Source: Phytophthora colocasiae | Taxonomy: Eukaryota > Oomycota > Peronosporomycetes > Peronosporales > Peronosporaceae | Length of the DNA: 64,000 nucleotides | Direction of reading: 5' to 3' | Assembly: GCA_018806915.1 (NCBI GenBank) | Contig: JAGKQI010000075.1 | Span: forward strand, 434,001-498,000 | Shown: one piece after another, positions 31,397-40,953 of the stretch | How the letters are laid out: each line of letters begins with the position of its first letter | How positions within the stretch are numbered: the stretch's first letter is position 1 | The notes under the pieces: generated by a model | Database searches by the model: none | Told to the model about the DNA's origin: nothing | Seen by the model: the letters and a program-made list of their open reading frames with translations, nothing else | Made by a program: the position numbers and the translations under genes

Positions 31397-33092
31397 CTAG
31401 TGCTGCTCGTGCTCCTTCAGGTAGGTGTAAAGCAACTGCACACCAAAGCCTGTGGCACCCTTAGGGAAATAGGACTTCGGAGCGCTGTAGTTTGAGGGTC
31501 CTGCAATGTCGATGTGGGCCCAGTCCACACCCTCATACACAAACTGCTGCAGGAAAGCTGCAGCCGTAGACGCACCACCATAGCGACCGCGACCAGTGCT
31601 GCGGGAGTCCGACTGCGAGCCCTTGAGAGCAGCAGTGTGCTCGGGAAGAATCGGCAGGTGCCAGCAGCGCTCGTGGCAATCCGTTCCAGTCTGCTGCAGC
31701 TTCTTGGCAAACTCATCTGAGTTCGAGAACACACCAGCGCAGTGTTCTCCCAGAGCGATCATGCACGCACCAGTAAGAGTAGCGACATCAATAATCTTCT
31801 TAGGCTTGTACTCCTTCTGGACGTACGACATTGCGTCGCCAAGCACCAGACGGCCCTCAGCATCCGTGTTATTGTTCTCCACAGTGATGCCCTTATGCGA
31901 CTTAACGATCGTCAGTGGCTTGACGGCCTTGGATCCGATCGCGTTCTCAGCCAGGGCGAGGGCACAGACAATGTTCACCTTGAGGCCCTGGCGGGAAGCG
32001 GCACGAACAGCGCCAAGCACAGCAGCAGAACCGCACATGTCCGTATGCATGTCTTCAATGGAGCCCGTCGGCTTGAGGTTCAAGCCGCCAGTGTCAAAAG
32101 TGATACCCTTGCCAACCAGTGCGACCTTCTCGTCCGAGTCCGGGTTGCCACGGTATTCAAGAATCACAAGACGAGGAGGGCACACTCCAGCTTGACCGAC
32201 ACTCAGGAACATGTTCATACCCTCCTTCTCCAGGTCTTCTTGCTGCAGCACCCGGACAGACATGTTCGGAAGATCAGCGGATGCACGTGCCACTTCCTCC
32301 AAAAAGGCTGGGTTCGCGATGTGCGAGCGTTCATTGCCTTCAAAGCAACAAGAAATCATCAATTCTCAACTATATGTACTCACCGTAGTGCTACTACTGC
32401 TGCTTACCGAGGTTACGTGCGAAAATCGTTTCTTCACCCACTGTCGCTTGCTCCTCCACGTTCTACAGCAAGTACATGTCAGTGTCTGCTATCATCTTCT
32501 AGCCAGCTTACTTTCTTACCTTCTGGAACTCTGCTGATGCGTCCAAATAGATCTGTTCGAGGGGCAAACGTAATTTGCTGTCTCCGTAGGAGTCCTTCGA
32601 GTCGGTCAGATATTGGTCGAACTGATAATTGGACAGCATAGAGGCCTGAGACAGCAGCTCCACCACACGGGAGGTATCCATCTTGCATCCTTCAAGGTTA
32701 GGCACCTGCACCACGACGTCCCTGGTGCGTTTGGCCTTAAGTGCGCTCAGAGCTCCGTGCGTAGCGTCACGCAGCACATTGGGCGTCACTTTATCCGCAT
32801 CTCCCAACCCCACGAGCAGCACACGCTGGTCCTTAACAGCAGCATCATCTACACTTGGGTATAGGTAAAGTTTTTCCTGTGGTTTAGCCTTGAAGTCGCG
32901 TAGAGCGGCGGCAGACACGGGAAATGGGAGCGAATTCTGCAGATCCGAAGCAGCCGAACGCGACACAAACACCACGCGGGTACTAGGCGTTGACAAGTCC
33001 TTGGAGAGCAGCGACACTTGGCCTTGGACGCGCTGCTGCACCATACGGTGTGCGGCCGAAGACGATGAAGAGCTGAAGAAGCGACTGAGCAT
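31397..33092 (-). CDS. leucyl aminopeptidase, M17 family
   Basis: Exons 33092-32520, 32462-32408 and 32337-31397 join to 522 residues. The catalytic domain has GKGITFDTGGLNLK (about residues 285-298) and the M17 signature NTDAEGRLVLGDA (about 361-373), with the Lys, Asp and Glu ligands of the two-metal centre and the catalytic Arg. The enzyme removes N-terminal residues, preferring Leu, from peptides; many form hexamers. The first about 20 residues (MLSRFFSSSSSSAAHRM) resemble a mitochondrial presequence: Arg, Ser-rich, no acids. The middle exon is only 55 bases. It converges on the CFAP52 gene, with 120 bases between stops, and diverges from the MAP10-like gene. Confidence 0.92.
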
Positions 33093-33256
33093 TATATGTG
33101 GGGTGTGTGATATCCGAAGCGATTATCACTCAAATCATTGATATGATTACAATATTTTATATTATCCTTAGAATGGAGAGATAATCGATTTATACAAGTG
33201 TCATTAAACTGAACTCAAAGAGTGATGGTCATTTTGAAACTTGAAGTGTTTTGAAT

Positions 33257-34414
33257 ATGGAGGACGCGGACCGCAACGTGCACATGGTGTCCGTGGCATC
33301 CTGCGACTCTGAGGCATCTTTAACGCCACTTAGTACGTCTCTGCTGTTCTCCCTTCAATTGTACATCGACCATGTCGCGTTAGAAGCCCCAGTGACGTCT
33401 TCAGCATCTTCGAACTCGCTTCTCCTTGCTTTCCAGCTACTAGAGTATGAGATTGTCGTGTTTGACGCCGCATTGACCTGTCCTGAAGCCTGTACATCTC
33501 TATCTGAAGCTGTAGTGACGAGGTTTCGTCATGGCAAATCCTGTCTTTTTGAATCGGATCCGAATGAACTGGTACGCGAATTGCAGAGGGACGTGGAGCT
33601 CCCATTAACTCTGCTTCTACTTGCTAAAGAACATGGTAGAGCGCGTCTTCGAGCCTTTGCCTCTGTGCCTTTGTATCTTCACGTAGGACTACTGGACGAC
33701 GATCTGCCAAATTGCAGTATTCTGCTTCGTATCTGTGAATGGGCAAGTCAGAACGGCTCATGGGAACTCCGAGATCACCACAATGCAATCGTTGGGAGAG
33801 TCACGGGAGCCGTGACGTTGTCGTGCCTGGGAAAGACACTAGCACCGCATTTGAAGCAGACGTTGGGCGTGCAGGTGTGCAAGTCACAGTCATCGAGCCC
33901 ACGTGCCGAGAAGGAGTCAATTGTGCAGCCCACAGCTACTGCTGATACAGGTGCTGTCGATCTGAAGGAGCAACACAAAGCACCAATTGAGACACCCGAA
34001 GAAGTCACTCTGGGGGAGAGCACTAAGAAGCTGGAGAAGATCGACACAGGTGTTCAATGTGATAAAGACCAACTTATTGAGGATATGACTGAGTTGGAGC
34101 TGCCACGGCAAGAGTATTGCAGCAGCAGTAAGGGCATTTCAGCCGAGCAGTCGATCGAGACTAAGTTCAAGCATTCTAACGTCGAAGGTCATGTGCTTTA
34201 CCGTAAGAGCAGCGCAACGCACAAGAGTGCATCGAGTCCGCGGCGCATTCCTTCAAGGCACAGCTCTCAGAATTTATATGTACCAGTCGCTGCCATCAAG
34301 AGAGATCTTCTCTTACCTCGAGAATTACCACCTCCACTTTTCTTCCAGAAAGGATCATCCAGTCTTTGCCTCGACTCTAACCACTGGAGTAGGAATCGTC
34401 GACCTATGAATTGA
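33257..34414 (+). CDS. MAP10-like microtubule-associated protein
   Basis: ATG at 33257, 385 residues. The N-terminal about 200 residues follow the MAP10 N-terminal domain: LLFSLQLYIDHVALEA, LLLAFQLLEYEIVVFDA, then FRHGKSCLF, PLTLLLLAKEHGRARL and a final IVGRVTGAVTLSCLG, with the same order and spacing as in animal MAP10. The second half is low-complexity Ser/Lys/Glu. A motif RELPPPLFF near the end also occurs in MAP10. Vertebrate MAP10 stabilises microtubules in cytokinesis; in flagellate protists a ciliary or centrosomal role is possible (inference). It may share a promoter with leucyl aminopeptidase (164 bases between starts). Confidence 0.6.
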   Translation: MEDADRNVHMVSVASCDSEASLTPLSTSLLFSLQLYIDHVALEAPVTSSASSNSLLLAFQLLEYEIVVFDAALTCPEACTSLSEAVVTRFRHGKSCLFESDPNELVRELQRDVELPLTLLLLAKEHGRARLRAFASVPLYLHVGLLDDDLPNCSILLRICEWASQNGSWELRDHHNAIVGRVTGAVTLSCLGKTLAPHLKQTLGVQVCKSQSSSPRAEKESIVQPTATADTGAVDLKEQHKAPIETPEEVTLGESTKKLEKIDTGVQCDKDQLIEDMTELELPRQEYCSSSKGISAEQSIETKFKHSNVEGHVLYRKSSATHKSASSPRRIPSRHSSQNLYVPVAAIKRDLLLPRELPPPLFFQKGSSSLCLDSNHWSRNRRPMN

Positions 34415-34647
34415 AGCAAGGCTCTACAAAAAAAACTTGCTACATGAAGCTCTTATAGCTCCACGCTTTCGCTGAAGAGAACAAGAGGACTGAAGCCAAC
34501 ATATTCGCTACTGTATTGAAAATGCAGAGATTCGATACGCTCAATACGCGCGTTTGTTGGCACAAACTACCGACATTCACGAGGGAGGGAAGTGTTGTGT
34601 ACGTGTTGATTTTTGATAAAGTTGTAGCGCTCGTAAGGATAGTTTTG

Positions 34648-36383
34648 TTACTGCTCCTTCTGCACACGCAATTCCCGGTTGAGATAGTATCCTGCCTTGT
34701 GCAGATACGTCGGCGGCAGCTCGATAGGACGACTTTGTTCGGACACCTGCAAGTAAAAGTTAGCACGGCGATTTTATCAAGACATTTTGTTCCACATACC
34801 CGGCTGGAATATACTTCGAAGTCGTCCTCTGTCATGGGTCCGTACAGAAGACTCCACTTCCCATCCACAAGGACGAAGTAGTATCGTTCATTCTCGCCAT
34901 GCTCGTACCATCCTTCTTCACCCTGCACAGTACCTGGACAAGCGTTCAGAATTCCACTTGAACCTTTGCTACTGTTCTGCTTCTTGCTGCCACCGCCCAA
35001 GAATGATCGCATTTTTTCACCGATTTGCCTGCCAAGACCAGACTTGTTACTGTTTTGCTTGGTTGAGGATGACGTGCCGGTACTCGTTCGTCCTTCATCA
35101 TCCTTACTAGATGACATGTTAGTTGCGCGTCCTTCCGAAGAACCTTCACTACGTTCCGTCTCATCCTTCTTGCCTCTGTCTTGACTTGGCTCCTCTTTCT
35201 TTCGTGACGAAGTGATAGGTTTTGCTTCCGACGCCTTTTCTTCGGCCTTGACTTCGAGTTTGCTCACTCCTTTCTCAACTTCTTGCACAGTTGCTGGCAT
35301 TTTTTTCTTCTCAGCCTTTCGAGAGCTTTCTTCAGTCTCCGAATCGCCGTTAGCTCTATCACGACGCTTTCTACTTCGTCGAGAGCGGCGTTTGTAATCG
35401 CTATCATCTTCATCTTCGTCCTCACTAGAGTTGTGTCGGTGTCTATGGCGTCGTCGACGTCGTCTCCGTCTGTAGCTCCCGTCCGAGTCATCTGAAGATG
35501 TTGAATCCGAGTCACTTGCACTTGATCCGCGTCGATGACGGCGACGTCGGCTATGACGAGCACTGCGCTTCCCTCCATCACTCTCACTCGAAGCACTGCT
35601 ATCTACATCACGGTGGTGCTTCTTCTTCGAGTGTTTACTTTTACTACGAGTTCGTTCCGTGTCTTCGTGTGCATTTCGAGATCTGGCGCTAGGAGGTTCT
35701 TCCATTACTGCTCCTCTTGCTGTTTCTTCACCTGCGCCCCGATCGCGATGTTTGCGCTCTTTCTTCTTCCTCTTACGGGGTGACTCATTACCGTCCTCTT
35801 CAGTGTTCGCGACTTCTTTACGAGGTGAGCGGGCAGTCAGAGAAGCCGCTTCCTCGGAGTCACTAGCGTCATTGATCTCCCGTTTCTCCTTTTTCCGCTT
35901 TTCCTTTTTCTTCTTGCGTAGTTTTTCTCCTGCTCGTTGACTTTCGTCACCCACAATGTTACCATTGCCATTCTCTTCGACGCTGTCAAGGAACTCCAAA
36001 TAGGACGACGGTACGTAGCCTACTTCGTCTCCAGCTTCACATTTCAGGTATCCTGTACGCTTGGAAGACAGAACTCTGACAATGTCACCTGTACGTAGTG
36101 TTAATTCTTCTTCACCTGATGCCTTCCGGTCCCTCACAACGCGAGCCATTGTCACTCCTTCCTCAGTCGTAGCTTTCGCTTGTCCAGAATTAACTGTCGC
36201 TCTGCTTGAAGCTAGTGGCGACCGTGCTGTTCCGTTGCCCAACTCGGTATTATCCACATACGTTGCTGCCAAACCAGATCCACCACCCAGTGGCGTATTC
36301 GCATACGAATCGATCGAGTCATTTGTCAAGCCTTTAACTTGGCGCACCGCCTGCTTGGGCTTGGTGGTGAGCGCCGGTAACAT
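34648..36383 (-). CDS. SH3-domain protein with long RS/KR-rich region
   Basis: Exon 1 (36383-34800) and exon 2 (34746-34648) give 560 residues; the intron is 53 bases. An SH3 domain is at about 79-132: ARVVRDRKASGEEELTLRTG, then GYLKCEAG and VGYVPSSYLE, with the usual ALYDY region reduced to ARVV. Then follow about 330 residues of alternating basic and acidic low complexity (RRRRRRRRHRHRH, SSDDSDGS), like splicing-speckle proteins. The C-terminus has a compact aromatic module WYEHGENERYYFVL and LLYGPMTEDDFEVY, unrecognised. SH3 binds proline motifs; the RS-like tract suggests nuclear localisation. Repetitive codons give spurious open frames in other frames. It diverges from NOL9. Confidence 0.72.
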
Positions 36384-36608
36384 GCGTTGATCGCGAGGTC
36401 AATTCTTGGCGCTTTTAGCCTGTGGTGAAGCTATACAGTCGATAGTCGACTGTTATCATCAGAAGACCCCCTCGAAAATAACTTTCACGTCCTGTTGGCT
36501 GCATTTAGCAGTATTTAAATTTATGTGACGTGTGAGAAACACTGTCCTCATTTAACTTTATGTGACGTGTGAGAAATCCCTCAAATTAACTACTGGCCAA
36601 TCATTGGG
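36384..36608. promoter_or_regulatory. short shared promoter region with duplicated TGACGTG-type site
   Basis: The 225 bases separate divergent start codons of the SH3 gene (36383) and NOL9 (36609). TTATGTGACGTGTGAGAAA occurs twice in the same orientation (36521-36539 and 36558-36576, 37 bases apart). Its TGACGTG core resembles bZIP/CRE sites. A CCAAT-c-ATTGG palindrome lies at 36597-36607, one base before the NOL9 ATG. Regulatory function is inference. Confidence 0.45.
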
Positions 36609-38483
36609 ATGGCGGACATCGCGCATTACGGACCTGCGGCTGGAGACGCGGTGTCTTCGCCGTTGTTCCGTGCATTAAGCGTACGTTCAGGCAATGTGGT
36701 TGCTCTGGGGATGCAGCGCTCTGCTTCTATCAATTGCGCCGGTATGACACTCTTCCGGGTCTTCCAGGGGAACGTAGACGTGTTGGGATTTCGACCTCCT
36801 CTAGGGGTGTATTTCTCCTTGCATTCGCCTAAATGGAGTAGTTTACTTGTAATTGAAGGACGACCTGGGAATGAAGACACTCAGTCACCTTTCGGACCTA
36901 CGAACGCCAGTCTGTTGCAAGCTATGGAGCCGAATTTACCGGTAGAAGCGGTGAATGAGGACGAGGAGATCGCTGCGGACAAATTGGCCACGCAACTTGT
37001 GAACGACTTCCCCATTGTATTGGTCCTACGGGCCATCCCTGTGATGTACGGGAATATTATGAGTTTCTATGAGAATTCACGGCCTGAGAAGCTTTCGACT
37101 GTACTTCCAGGTTTCAAGATGATCATCTCAAAGCATAACCAGACCGTCTTGAGTGCGCTTACAGGCGGATTCGACTGCACAAGTGCAGCTCCATTAGATA
37201 CAGATCCATCGCATCATGAATGGAAGACTCCGGAACGAGTTCTTGCTGAGCTTGTGGTTGTGGATTCCTTCAAGACGTTGAGTTTTACTGAACATTGGCA
37301 AGCGACAGTCGACAGACTGCAGTCGAGTCTGTTAGAGAACGCGACATCGCAGAAGATCGTCGTGTGTGGAGGCAAAGGCGTGGGCAAGTCAACGTTCTGC
37401 AGGTTTCTAGTGAACCGGTTGCTGGCCAAGTTCGGCACTGTGGCTTTCCTGGATACAGACTTGGGGCAGAGTGAGCTTACACCATCTGGACTGGTGGCAC
37501 TTCACGCGTTGACGGCACCGTTGCTCGGTCCAGGCTTCTCGCACATGAAGAATCCGATCCGGTCGTTCTTCTGCGGCAATGCAAACCCAGGAAATGATCC
37601 TTTGTACTACATGAAGGCGGTTAAAAGTCTCCTTCGCCTGTACCAAGTCAAATGGGGGGCTCAAGACTCGAACGTACCGCTGGTTATCAACACCGACGGA
37701 TGGATCAAGAGCATGGGTCACGACCTGCTGTGTAACGTCATCCAGGAGACAAACCCGGATCACGTCGTTCAACTGCTGGCTGCCACCAAAAACAAACAAT
37801 TTGACGTCCCCACAGAAGGCAAATGGCGTCTTCATGCCGTGCCACCTTGGGATCCCGTTGGCGTGACGCAACCTCCTCGAAGCTCCAAGGAGTTGCGGAC
37901 CTACCGCTTCCACTCGTACTTCCTGTCTCGCTCTCGTTGCGCTCTTCCGCGGGTCCAGCTCCAGAATCTCCAAGTCCTGTCGGAAAAGAACCGTCTGGAC
38001 GGCGACATCTATCGCGCGTACGCCCAACTCGTTCCTTTCACCGTGTCCTTTGATCACGTGGATGTTGCGTTCGCCGGCGCATCTGTGGCTCCCAGTCAGC
38101 TCCTCTTTTCGCTCAACGCCTGTGTCGTGGGTCTTTGTATCAATCCTCAGTACAAACCGAGAGGTGAAGACGAAGACGAAGCCGAAGGCCCACCACGGAT
38201 TGTTCTGCAGCCTTTGCACGCTCCGTGTCTTGGTGTGGGAATTGTTCGAGGTGTGGATGCAGAGAGACGCCAGTTGTTCATCTTAAGCCCGCTACCTCTC
38301 TCCGTGTTGAAACGTGTGAACTTATTGGTACGCAGTAGTTTGCCACTCGATAGCATCCTTTTATCTGCGCAGGAGCCTGTTCAAGCTCCGTACGTAGTCA
38401 CAGACGTTTTAGCATCGGACGGCACCGGTTCTGCTGTCATGCAGAGTCGCAACAACCTTAAACGCAAGCGTGATGGCAAGTAA
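36609..38483 (+). CDS. NOL9/Grc3-type polynucleotide 5'-hydroxyl kinase
   Basis: Single exon, 624 residues. The P-loop is GGKGVGKST at about residues 254-262, followed by VAFLDTDLGQSE (Walker B-like and lid region) and the Grc3/Clp1 family text VINTDGWIKSMGHDLL. An N-terminal beta-rich domain and a C-terminal domain flank the kinase, as in NOL9. The enzyme phosphorylates the 5'-OH made by Las1 cleavage in ITS2, needed to mature 5.8S/25S rRNA in the nucleolus. The basic end NNLKRKRDGK may serve nuclear import. Alternative: Clp1, but Clp1 has a different N-terminus and is shorter. Confidence 0.85.
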   Translation: MADIAHYGPAAGDAVSSPLFRALSVRSGNVVALGMQRSASINCAGMTLFRVFQGNVDVLGFRPPLGVYFSLHSPKWSSLLVIEGRPGNEDTQSPFGPTNASLLQAMEPNLPVEAVNEDEEIAADKLATQLVNDFPIVLVLRAIPVMYGNIMSFYENSRPEKLSTVLPGFKMIISKHNQTVLSALTGGFDCTSAAPLDTDPSHHEWKTPERVLAELVVVDSFKTLSFTEHWQATVDRLQSSLLENATSQKIVVCGGKGVGKSTFCRFLVNRLLAKFGTVAFLDTDLGQSELTPSGLVALHALTAPLLGPGFSHMKNPIRSFFCGNANPGNDPLYYMKAVKSLLRLYQVKWGAQDSNVPLVINTDGWIKSMGHDLLCNVIQETNPDHVVQLLAATKNKQFDVPTEGKWRLHAVPPWDPVGVTQPPRSSKELRTYRFHSYFLSRSRCALPRVQLQNLQVLSEKNRLDGDIYRAYAQLVPFTVSFDHVDVAFAGASVAPSQLLFSLNACVVGLCINPQYKPRGEDEDEAEGPPRIVLQPLHAPCLGVGIVRGVDAERRQLFILSPLPLSVLKRVNLLVRSSLPLDSILLSAQEPVQAPYVVTDVLASDGTGSAVMQSRNNLKRKRDGK

Positions 38484-38532
38484 AAGCGATAATTTCTTAC
38501 TGTTCACTTGATGTCAGCTACGGGTTTTCGTA

Positions 38533-38745
38533 CTAGCGGCTGATGACGCAGATCTCGTTGTGTTTTGCGTCTCGGTAACGTGTCATACACTCATCCGTGT
38601 CGATGTCTGGCTCCGGCCACGTATCCAGGCTAATGGCGAGTTGTCTTCCTTTCCACCAGCTCAGCGATTTCCACTCAGACGGAGTCTCGTACAGCAGCAA
38701 CCACGGCAGAACTGCCACAAACAACAGCAACACGAAGCGAGTCAT
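38533..38745 (-). CDS. small secreted or membrane-anchored protein
   Basis: Seventy residues, single exon. The start MTRFVLLLFVAVLPWLLLYE is a strong hydrophobic signal or anchor, followed by WKSLSWWKGRQLAISLDTWP and an acidic DIDTDE tail with two cysteines. The frame lies neatly between NOL9 and the RCC1-like gene, 50 bases from the NOL9 stop, convergent with NOL9. No family recognised. Trp-rich juxtamembrane text hints at a small mitochondrial or ER membrane protein. A chance frame is possible, though the hydrophobic start is typical of real proteins. Confidence 0.5.
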   Translation of the reverse strand: MTRFVLLLFVAVLPWLLLYETPSEWKSLSWWKGRQLAISLDTWPEPDIDTDECMTRYRDAKHNEICVISR

Positions 38746-38891
38746 TGAAAAATCCGAAGGTCATGCAAATGGGACGCGAAAAGATCGGAAGCGACGGATT
38801 ATGCGATTGCTGTGTAAACAGGTGCAAGCGACAACATCAGCTTTTATCATTATCCAGCATGGCTTACATTGGAGCTACTGGATCTCGCCTC

Positions 38892-40447
38892 CTACTCCCG
38901 GAAGGAAAAATCTTTATCAGCGGCCTCAGAGTGGGGTGTCGCGATGGCGCCCATGTGGTAGTCACCGCACGAAACTCTGTGTCACAATAAAAACAGTAGA
39001 CAAAATCAGCATTACCAGCCCACCTTTTCAATTGCAAATTTACGTACGAAGTGATGTTAACATCGGCTAGAGCCTCGATCTGAACCGGCTGCAACTGGTT
39101 CTTGCGATCACCATGACCCAAACAATTGGAACTGCCCTTGCCAAATGTAAACACTTTGCCGTCGTCCGTCAAGGCGACAGTGTACTGCCGTCCGCAAGCC
39201 ACTTGCACCACCTTGTGCTCATTCACGGCTGTCATCTCGTGCGGCTCGATCCAGATCTTGGCGCCCCACATGTGCAGACGTCCGTCCTCCGTCACAGCAG
39301 CGGCGTGGTCATATCCTGCTGCAATCTGCTTCACAGATAGACCGTTGAAGGCCTCCACTAGTACAGGAATCGATTCGATGTTGTACACGTCCATGGCGAG
39401 ACCTCCTCCAATACCCAACTGGTTCTCTGTATCGATTAAATGCTATCAGCGTCACCCCAAATTTCATCAAGAAAACTGAAACCAACTTACGGCTGTTGCC
39501 TCCCCAACTGTACAGCTCTCCATTGTCAGTCAAAGCAAAGGAGAAGTCACGTCCAGCAGCGATCGACACAACGTTGTCCTTGGAGAAAAACTCGATGGGT
39601 TCAGGCACCTCGCACGTGTCAGACTCGCCGTTGCCCAGTCGTCCGTACTCGCCATTACCCCAGGCCCAGATCTCGCCGTCCTTGGTGAGTGCCACCGTGT
39701 GGAACTCGCCACACTCGACCGTGGCAATAGGCACTCCTTGGTCCACCAAAGTGGTCAGTAGTCGAGGCGTAGGCTCATCTTTTCCACCAGCATGACCAAG
39801 ACCTCCAGCACCTTTCATAGTGGAGCCTCCCCAACCCCATGAGTACATTTTGCCTTCCTCATCTACAGCTGCAGTAAAGTAATCACCACAGGAAACATCC
39901 ACAATTTTAATGCCTTTCAGCGCTTCCACTTCACGTGGTAGTTCCTCCACGTCGCTGGTCTCTCCAAGACCCAACTTGCTGTACTCGTTGCTGCCCCATA
40001 CGTACAACCGTCCTTCTTCGTCAACTGAAAGAAATAAACAAAATACCAGGTCAGTCTAATGTTAATTATAAAAACAATTGAGAATTGACGTACTGGCAGC
40101 ACTATGGCTAGCTCCGAACTCGACATGGGTAATGCCTTTGCCCTCGAATGCTTCCACCAACTTAGGAGTCAGCTCTTCGTATGCATTACGGATACCAGAT
40201 TTTACTACCGGTCCATGGCCCAATTGGCCCAATGTGCCATTGCCCCATGTGTACACTACGCAGTAAAAAACAATTTAAAAAAAAATTAAAAATAAGAGAC
40301 CAAGCCATAAACACAGGTTTAGGTGGACGTACCACTGGACTGAGTAGCAAAGGAAGCAGTTCGCAGTATACTGTGGCTGGACAGGAACCTAGAGACGGCA
40401 GCGCGACGGCCTGCAGCACGGAGAGCCCCGAGCAAAACCTGCACCAT
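38892..40447 (-). CDS. RCC1-repeat protein with mitochondrial-type presequence (RCC1L-like)
   Basis: Exons 40447-40333, 40255-40094, 40024-39491, 39426-39048 and 38976-38892 join in phase to 424 residues. The first 38 residues are Arg/Ala/Ser-rich without acids (RRAAVSRFLSS), a likely mitochondrial presequence encoded by its own exon. Then come seven RCC1-type blades, for example VYTWGNGTLGQLGHG, LYVWGSNEYSKLGLG, IWAWGNGEYGRLGNG and VFTFGKGSSNCLGHG, each with the alternating VxCGxxHTxxL element. In animals the mitochondrial RCC1L supports mitoribosome assembly; similarity of layout suggests that role here. A nuclear RCC1 or a ubiquitin-ligase subunit is less likely with this leader. Confidence 0.8.
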
Positions 40448-40953
40448 AATGCTCCTCTATGCAGCAGATATGTGTGGCGACGATAATGCTTTGATATATT
40501 ATGTGCACCACACCATCATTTTGTTTGAACATTATTATTATAATATTATACATGTATAATAGTACTTTATAGGTTTTACTATTAGCGTACTGTGTAGAGT
40601 ACCGATAACCCTGCAGGAAATTGACTGGAGCTCCGAACGTACCAGGGTCGACTACAGTACTGTGTAAACTAGCAACCTGTGGCAGTGGTTGACCAGCCAC
40701 CCAATCCCTGTTTGGATCTTAAAAATCTTACGTCACGACGTTTGTCGGGTGCTGCCCCACTTGTTGCTCAACGAGACACTAAAAAATAATCATACAAGTG
40801 ATTGGAAGCAGTGCCTTCTCAGTATGTCCCGACGGTCCATTCGCTGCGGCACGTCGCTCGTTAGACCATGAAGATTCTCTGCTGGTGACACTGAGAAGAT
40901 ACGGAGTTTGTGGGGCTTGTCATTTTTGATTTTACCTGCAGACTGCACACCTC
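40448..40953. other. intergenic, about 500 bases
   Basis: AT-rich spacer between the divergent RCC1-like and secreted-protein genes. Nothing beyond simple AT runs and short chance frames was recognised. Confidence 0.5.

Noticed and set aside
31742..32641. 299-codon plus-strand frame opposite leucyl aminopeptidase
   Set aside because: Antisense shadow crossing the introns of a well-supported M17 gene.
37407..38219. 270-codon minus-strand frame opposite NOL9/Grc3
   Set aside because: Antisense shadow; the plus strand has the P-loop and family motifs.
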